Positions 57,881 through 64,000 of a DNA stretch of 64,000 nucleotides are shown here, piece by piece. Below the pieces are notes generated by a model. That model saw nothing but the letters and a program-made list of their open reading frames with translations, was not told the DNA's origin and searched no databases. The DNA is from Petaurus breviceps papuanus (Eukaryota; Chordata; Mammalia; Diprotodontia; Petauridae). The position numbers and the translations under genes are program-made. Location: the NCBI GenBank assembly GCA_028583685.1, contig JAMXIF010000222.1, positions 114,372 through 178,371 on the forward strand. Reading direction: 5' to 3'. The first letter of the stretch is position 1. Each line of letters opens with the position of its first letter.

Positions 57881-59757
57881 AATGGCAGAACTAAAGACTT
57901 AAAGGAAATCCATTCATGAAAACAAATAATAAAGTATGATAAATTCCTAGTAATTACTGAATTGGAAGAGAAAGGAATATGCATATTTATCAGCTGTGCT
58001 AGCACCTTTCCAACAAATGGCAATGTATTAGAGCATAAAAATTTCCCAAATGAATGCAGGAAAGCAGGCATGTTTAATGAATTCTTTACTGCCTACAGCA
58101 CAATAAAAATTCTATGCAACAAAAGACCTTTGAAGAAAATATGAAAAATTAATTTGAGACTAAATAATTTAGTCCTAAAGAGTTGGTGGGTAAAAAGAAC
58201 GAATGATAGAAACAATATAAAATTTCATCAAAGAAAATGACAATGAGAACATGCCAAAAACTTTTGGGATGTGAACAAAGCAGACTTTAGGGGAAAATTT
58301 ATGGTGCTCAGCATCCTTCCTAAACAAAAGATAAAAGTTATAGGTATTTAATTGAAAAAAAATTAAAGGCAACATCTTAAAAAACCTCTAATATCAAAAC
58401 AGAACACTTAAAAATCAATACAACACTAAACTGATAAATAAAACTAGGACCTCTTTTTATAAACTAATAGTACAATTAGCTAATCAGATTTCTTAGAGAG
58501 GAAAAACAAATTGCCAGTATTAACAAATGAAAGAAGAGAATTCATAACAAATGAAGATGAAAGGAAATTATCAGAAATTATTGTTCCCACTTAATTATCC
58601 AAGAAATGGATAACTTAGGTGAAATGAATGAAAGCTTATGAAAATTAAATTTCCCAGATTAATAGAACAAGAAACAATTTAAATAATCTAATTTCAAAAA
58701 GAGAAACTAAGTAACCTATGAATGAACTCTCAAAGGAAAACAGCCTAGGATTTTTACAACTGGAATTTATCAAACATTTAAAAGACAATTGGTTCCAGTG
58801 TTACATAAGCTATTTGCCAAAACATGAAAGAAGGGATCTGATATAATTCCTCCTTTAACCATGGAAAAATAGATGTAATTAACGTTGATGTAAAATATAT
58901 TAACTACAATAGTAACACAGAGGTTATCACAACATATTATAAATATTTTATGTTGTAATCATCTTGGGTTTATATTAGGAATATATAATATATAAGGAAA
59001 ACTATAAAAATAATAGATCATAGTAATAAATAAGAAATTCTTTAGCTACATTACCTTAACAGATACTGAAAAAGCTTTTGACAAAACTCAACATTCATTT
59101 CTGTTAAAAATGCTAAAAAGCATGGGCATAAATGGACCTTTCCTTAATATGGTAAATAGCCTCTACCTAAAACCAAGGACCAGCATTATATGAAATAGAA
59201 AAAGCCTAGAAAGGCTAGATGCTTTCCAATAAGAACAAGGAAGACAAAAAAAGGAAGAAAGAAGGCAACTGAAGGGCTACGCATAGGAAAAAATAAAACA
59301 AAGCTATCACTTTTTATAGATGATATGATGATCAATTTTAAGAATTCCCAAATCGATATGAGATGTGACTTCATCAAAGTAACAGGATAAAAAAACAAAT
59401 CCACAAAAATAATTAACCTTTCTGCATATTGCCAAGAAAATCCAGCAGGATGTGATAGAGAAATTTCATTCACAAGCACTATAGAATGTAAAAAAATATT
59501 TGGAAGCCTATTAACCAAGACACACATAGCAGCTATAATAATGACTGCAAAATACCTTTTACGGAAATGAAGACAAACCTGAATGTTTGGAGAAATATTT
59601 GTTGCTCATGGTTGGGCTGTGCCGAAGTAATAAAAATGACAATGCTATCTAAATTTATTTATATAGTGTCAGACCAAACTACTCAAAGATTACAGAGCTA
59701 GAAAAAATAAAATTTATCTCGAGGAATAAGAGGTCAAAAATCTAATGGGACACAATG

Positions 59758-59834
59758 AGAAGAAGAAGAAGAGGAGGAGGAGGAGGAGGAGGAAGAAGAA
59801 GAAGAAGATGATGATGATGATGATGATGATGATG
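59758..59834. repeat. (GAA/GAG)n-(GAT)n trinucleotide tract
   Basis: Purely GA-rich triplets (59758-59808) pass into about nine GAT units (59806-59834). The tract abuts a SINE. Confidence 0.95.
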
Positions 59835-59975
59835 CAGTGAATAGAACTCTGGGCCTCTGAGTTCAAATTTGGCCTCAGACACTTAACACTTACTAGCTGT
59901 GTGACCTTGGGCAAGTCACTTAACCCCAAATGCCCTGCCTTCCCCCCTCCTAAAAGCAAAAAAAAAAAAAAAGGA
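59833..59975 (+). repeat. tRNA-headed SINE inside L1
   Basis: It lacks the first bases of the head, then has gagttcaaatttggcctcag, cttactagctgtgtgaccttggg, cttaaccccaaatgccc and an A-run (59959-59972). GA-rich sequence stands on both sides and may be an expanded target duplication. Confidence 0.85.
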
Positions 59976-61009
59976 GGAGGAGGAAGAAGAAGGAGGAAGA
60001 CTTAGGTCCAAATCTCAAACTAAACTACAAAGTACTAATCATCAAAAGCATATGTAAGTGCTTTAAAAAGCAGATCATAGCATTGTGCTCAAGCAAGATA
60101 ATCTCCAAATGGTTACAGGGCCATTATAAAAGGTTATATCATAAATAAATTAGAGGAACAGAGAAGGAAATAACTTTCGCAGCTATGCATTAGGAAAGAA
60201 TTCATGATCAAAAAAAGGATAGAGAGGTCACAAAAAGTACAATGGACAATTTTGATTGTATAAAATTGAGGATTTTCTGCAAATAAAATCAATGCAGTTA
60301 ATATTAGAAGGGAGTTAATGGGAAAAATCAACAATAAATTTCTCTGACAAAGGTTGATATCCAAAATATTTAGGAACTGATTCAAATACATAAAAACAAG
60401 AGTCATTGCCCCCAATAGATAATTAGATGATATAAGCAGGCAATTCTCCAAGGAAGAAATTCAAAGTATCAATAAACATGCAAAAATGCTCCAAATTAAT
60501 AATTGAAGAAATGCAATTTAAAACATTCTGTTATTGCACCTCACATCCATCAGATTGAGAAAGATAATAAGAAAATAAAAAGGAAAATAACAAGTGTTAG
60601 ATAGGTGGTGGGACAACAGACAGTCATTCATTATTGGTGGAGCTGTCAATTGGTCCAGTTTCTTTGGAAGCAATTTGGAATTCTACTCAACATTTCACTA
60701 AACTGTGCATAATCTTTAACCCAGATATATCACTATGCTAGTTTATACCCCCAAAAGATCAAAGACAGGGAAAAGACCCACATGTACAAAATATAGCAAT
60801 TCTTTTTCCTATAGCAAAGAATTGGAAACTAAGGGAATGTCCATCAGCTGGACACTGTTGGAGCCTACATTCACTTGGAGAGTGGCTGGACAAATTCTGA
60901 CACGTGAATATAATGGTGCATTTTTGTGTGGTTAAAAAAATGACCAAAGGGATCATTTTATAGACAGCTGGGATGATTTGTATGAACTGATGCAGAACAA
61001 AGTGGAGTT

Positions 61010-61100
61010 AGGGGTTCTGAATTCCAGTGTGGCCTCAGACACTTGCTAGCTTTGTGACCCTGGGCAAGTCACTTAACCCTGAGTGGTTCCAAAAAAATGT
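61010..61100 (+). repeat. SINE fragment
   Basis: Short tRNA-headed SINE remainder: gtggcctcagacacttgctagc, gtgaccctgggcaagtcactt and an A-run. It replaces the L1 3' end. Confidence 0.75.
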
Positions 61101-61292
61101 AGAGAAGACATCAGAAAAGAGTTCAGAAGGAAGCTGATTCACAGGATATTTTTGGAGGCAACATTAAATTTATTATATACTTACAAGGAAAAGCAAAGTG
61201 CACATAAGAAATTCATGGTTTCATTTACAATCTTCACCTGGTCCTTATGTGTGGAAATGATCATTTTATTTGGTGTTTGTTAATTTCAGAAA

Positions 61293-61535
61293 GGAAACTA
61301 GGCAGCCATAGTGCACAGAGCTCTAGGGCTGGAGTCGGGAAGACTCATCCGATGTCTAATCTGGCCTCAGATACTCACTAGCTGTGTGTCCCTGGGCCAG
61401 TCACTTCACCCTGTTTGCCTCAGTTTCCTCATCTGTAAAATGAGCTGAAGAAGGAAATGGCAAACCCCTCTGGTGTCTTTGCCAAGAAAACCCCAAACTG
61501 GGTCAAAGCAACAGCCATTTCAGACTAGAGAAAGC
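61293..61535 (+). repeat. Full-length SINE with BovB/RTE-like tail
   Basis: tRNA-like head (ggcagccatagtgcacagagc), CORE body (ggcctcagatactcactagc, cctcagtttcctcatctg) and tail (gtgtctttgccaagaaaacccc, gtcaaagcaacagcc). It is the most complete copy of this type in the window. Confidence 0.85.
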
Positions 61536-61606
61536 TAAAAAAAAAAAATAGCTGTTTAAATTGTCCTCTTCATTCTTTTAGTTTGTCCTGTATCAGTCCA
61601 CACAAG

Positions 61607-62419
61607 TGTGAGAGTAATGGAATATAAAGATCCCCCTGTATTGGCTTGGTTTTCAAATTGATTGTGTTAAAGCCCAGAGCTTGTTAATCCCACCTGTGGG
61701 ATGGACTTGTTGATGTGAAAAGAGAGTCTTGAACTGGGAGGAGCTGGTGATGTAGATTTGGAGAGACAAGAGAGAGGCAGAAGAACTTTTTGGAAGAAGC
61801 ACCTCATGGAGGTAGAGAGAGACTGAGAGAATTGCTGGTGGCCACTTTGAATCGCCCTGGACTTTTGAGACCTGCCCCCTGAGCTGCCAAGGACTGAGGA
61901 GACATGGCTGTTTTGCTGGTACTTTGTTTTGATGTTGTTTTGCCAGATTTGTCCACTGGTGAAAGACAGTCCTTTTGTTGAAGAAGTCCTGGAACCTGGC
62001 TTTTGGTTAAGAAGCCCTGAGACTGTCCTGCAGACAGAGAGTGAATACTGTTCACCAGTGGACAAATCTGGCAAAACAACATCAAAACAGACAGACAAAG
62101 TACCAGCAAAACAGCCATGTCTCCTCAGTCCTTGGCAGCTCCGGGAACAGGTCTCAAAAGTCCGGGGCGATTCAAAGTGGCCCCCACCAATTCTCTCAGT
62201 CCCTCTCTCTGCCTCCACGAGGGTGCTGCTTCCAAAAAAGTTCTTCTGCCTCTCTCTTGTCTCTCCAAATCTACATCACCAGCTCCTCCCAGTTCAGGAC
62301 TCTCTTTTCACATCAACAAGTCCATCCCACAGGTGGGATTAACAAGCTCTGGGCTTTAACACAATCAATTTGAAAACCAAGCCAATACAGGGGGATCTTT
62401 ATATTCCATTACTCTCACA
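61607..62419. mobile_element. Palindromic LTR element with 5-bp target duplication
   Basis: Both ends show the same LTR terminus (TGTGAGAGTAATGG outward on each side). The arms, about 61607-61964 and 62051-62419, are inverted copies of each other around an 86-bp spacer that continues the left arm. The exact duplication acaag flanks it (61602-61606 and 62420-62424). Only the U3-side part of the LTR is present, twice; the poly(A) side is absent. It is a non-coding fossil of the same family as the copies at 1, 1636 and 47549. Confidence 0.85.
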
Positions 62420-62524
62420 ACAAGTCTTCCCAGGCTTCTCTGAATTTATCATATTTGTCCTTTCCTATGGTACCAAAACATCCCATTACCTGCACATACC
62501 ACAATTTGTTCAGCTATTACACTC

Positions 62525-62622
62525 CTTATGAGGAGGGACTGTTTCATTCTTTTTACTTGCATCCCTAGCACCTAGCAGTATCTGACAAATAGTAGGTGCT
62601 TAATAAATGCTTGTTGATTGAC
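62525..62622 (+). repeat. L2 3' end
   Basis: gaggagggactgtttcattc, then catccctagcacctagcag and agtaggtgcttaataaatgcttgttga, a well-kept L2 terminus. Confidence 0.8.
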
Positions 62623-62930
62623 GATACCCATTTTGTTATCAGTTCTTTGCTAAAACAATAAGTAAGCATTTTTTTTTTGTATGTGTGGGTCCTTTCCCTC
62701 TATCATTTTTCTCTTTGGCCTTTAAGCCAAAATTTTTTCAAATTTTTGGTTTGGGGGGGGGTAGGTTCCAAATTATCTTTCAGAAGGGGCGGATCAGTTC
62801 ACGTTCCACCAACAATGCATCAGTGTGCCTGTTTTGCAGTGGCGCTTCCGACAGTTTCTCTTTTCTTCTTTTGTCTTCCTTGCTAATCAGAGAGGTTGAG
62901 GTGTGACCTCAGAGCTGTTTTAACTTTCTG

Positions 62931-64000
62931 TAACTGGTGATTGGGGGAGTTTTTCCACCTGTTGCAGTGGGCTTGCTTCTCTTCCTCGGATGCCTTCCTA
63001 GTGTCCAGGTGGTTTCTGCACTGCGCAGCACCTGTTCTGAATCTCGGTCAGTGCAGCCCAGAGGCCCTGGTGCTCTCTTCTCCTCTGGGGCTCCTCCCGG
63101 GTTTTGCTTTCCTTGCCGAGCCCCTCACCTCAGAAATCAGTCTGGACCGCCATCCCCTGGTGCAGGTGAAGGTCAGCATTTTGGATCCATATTTGGGGAA
63201 ACCTTCCCCGTCCATTTTCTCCCTCTTTGGGATGCAGCTTCCCTTTGCCTTTTCACACCCACCAGGAAAGGCTGGGGTGGATATCTTGGTGGTGTTTACT
63301 GCTTCGGAGCTCACCTGCAGGAGTTTCCATAGCAACTGGATCTTGTAGCCCCCGGCTTTTTGTTCGCCAGCCTTATTAGCGGATCCCTGTCTGTTAGCGA
63401 AGGTGTGCTCGGCTCTGGGCCGCAGGTAACCGGGACCTTTAAATTGTTTTGCCAGGCCACCTGGGAGGGAATCCTGGGCGCCCCATGATCCTGTGCATCT
63501 CAGTTATTCAAGCTAGTGGCTTGGCTCAGGCTAGTCAGCTTAGGGGGAGAGTCTCCCATCCAGAGACCCCAAATATGCCGTTCACCCACAGCGGCAGCAG
63601 CCCTCAGAGCTCAGAGGCAGCAGCCCCGGATCTGAGTCCCAGCTCATGGACTGACTGTCAGGCTTTGGGCAGCTGAGACCCAAGAAAGTGTGATCATCTG
63701 GAGATCCCCTGGCAGTCCACATCAAAGGTGGGATTGGAACCTGAGACTCCAGACTTCAGAGCCAGTACCACCCCCAGGTCCTTCGAACTTGGAGTGAGGT
63801 GCTTTTATTGTGCCCATTTTACAAATGAGGACACTGAGGCAGAAAAGACTTGCCCAGGGTTACACAGCTGGGAAGTGGCTGAGGTCTAATTTGAACTCAT
63901 CTTCCCCAGTCCAAGGCCAGACTGATGTCTCAGGGGGATGCTTTTAGAGGGGCAGCCTAACTACCTAACTGTGGATGGGTAGCCCCAAGGGGCTGGAGCC
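62931..64000. other. Intergenic DNA with an unclassified repeat and a MIR
   Basis: 63110-63280 is the reverse copy of the 57.4-kb repeat. 63780-63960 is a reversed MIR-type SINE (cccattttacaaatgaggacactgaggc, gacttgcccagggttacacagctgg). The 63590-63720 part may be another old SINE. No gene is seen. Confidence 0.65.

Larger units (their letters stand above)
56849..61010 (+). mobile_element. Long decayed L1 ORF2
   Basis: It starts at the endonuclease end (MDINGIHSPMKLSEW-like) and follows L1 ORF2 to the C-terminus. Identifiable blocks include the endonuclease/RT linker near 58000, a reverse-transcriptase block with tttttatagatgatatgatga near 59310 (FADDMM-equivalent reading FIDDMM), caataagaacaaggaagac near 59230, gtagaggaacagagaaggaaa near 60150 and cagctgtcaattggtcc near 60640. 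It is interrupted at about 57075-57740 by another repeat and at 59833-59975 by a SINE. Stops and gaps are very many, so it is not coding. Confidence 0.85.
61550..62930 (-). mobile_element. L1 3' end, split by a palindromic LTR
   Basis: Left of the LTR it reads tgtatcagtccacacaag and right of it acaagtcttcccaggcttctctg, one continuous reversed marsupial L1 3' end. It resumes at 62690-62880 with ggttccaaattatctttc and aatgcatcagtgtgcc. An L2 tail (about 62525-62622) lies inside it. Confidence 0.75.

Noticed and set aside
61607-62419. Palindromic element as a DNA transposon or MITE with long inverted ends
   Set aside because: The arms match the LTR family present elsewhere in non-palindromic form with the same 5-bp duplication length, so an LTR origin explains it better.

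Overview
This is a window of a mammalian nuclear genome, almost certainly a marsupial. The signs are L1 elements with marsupial-type 5' and 3' ends, tRNA-headed SINEs, SINEs carrying a BovB/RTE-like tail, a HAL1 (half-LINE-1), many old L2, CR1/L3 and MIR remnants, and a marsupial-type LTR family. The SINE wording resembles Australian marsupials, perhaps dasyurids, more than opossum, but that is from memory and tentative. There is one run of ten Ns at 41130-41139.

The only host gene I can support is the 3' end of NBAS on the + strand. Five coding exons (3645-3840, 21788-21927, 24144-24288, 34777-34905, 45818-46093) have proper splice sites and compatible phases. Together they encode the last 294 residues and the stop codon. 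A short 3' UTR with AATAAA follows at 46222. NBAS is the large subunit of the NRZ (NBAS-RINT1-ZW10) ER tethering complex for Golgi-to-ER COPI vesicles and also takes part in nonsense-mediated decay. Upstream exons lie before the window. From about 46.25 kb to the end I see no gene, only repeats and unassigned DNA.

Region by region: 1-3.6 kb is an upstream NBAS intron with two LTRs, one inside an L1 remnant. 3.8-21.8 kb is an intron with SINEs, L2, CR1/L3, a CCTT tract and a full-length HAL1 (15179-18005) with a 12-bp target-site duplication. 24.3-34.8 kb holds a CR1/L3 and an L1 ORF2 3' part. 34.9-45.8 kb ends in a reverse-oriented L1 whose 5' end stops about 15 bp before the last NBAS splice acceptor. 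46.4-64 kb holds an L1 fragment, a dimeric SINE split by a solo LTR, L2 copies in both orientations, a long decayed L1 ORF2 (56.85-61.0 kb) and a palindromic LTR (61607-62419) cleanly inserted in another L1.

I found no new gene system. The observations most worth checking are the L1 that appears to supply the branch site for the last NBAS exon, the palindromic LTR with a clean 5-bp duplication, the complete HAL1, and the nested SINE/LTR insertion. Repeat boundaries without a stated target-site duplication are approximate, and family names are from memory of consensus sequences, not from a database search.
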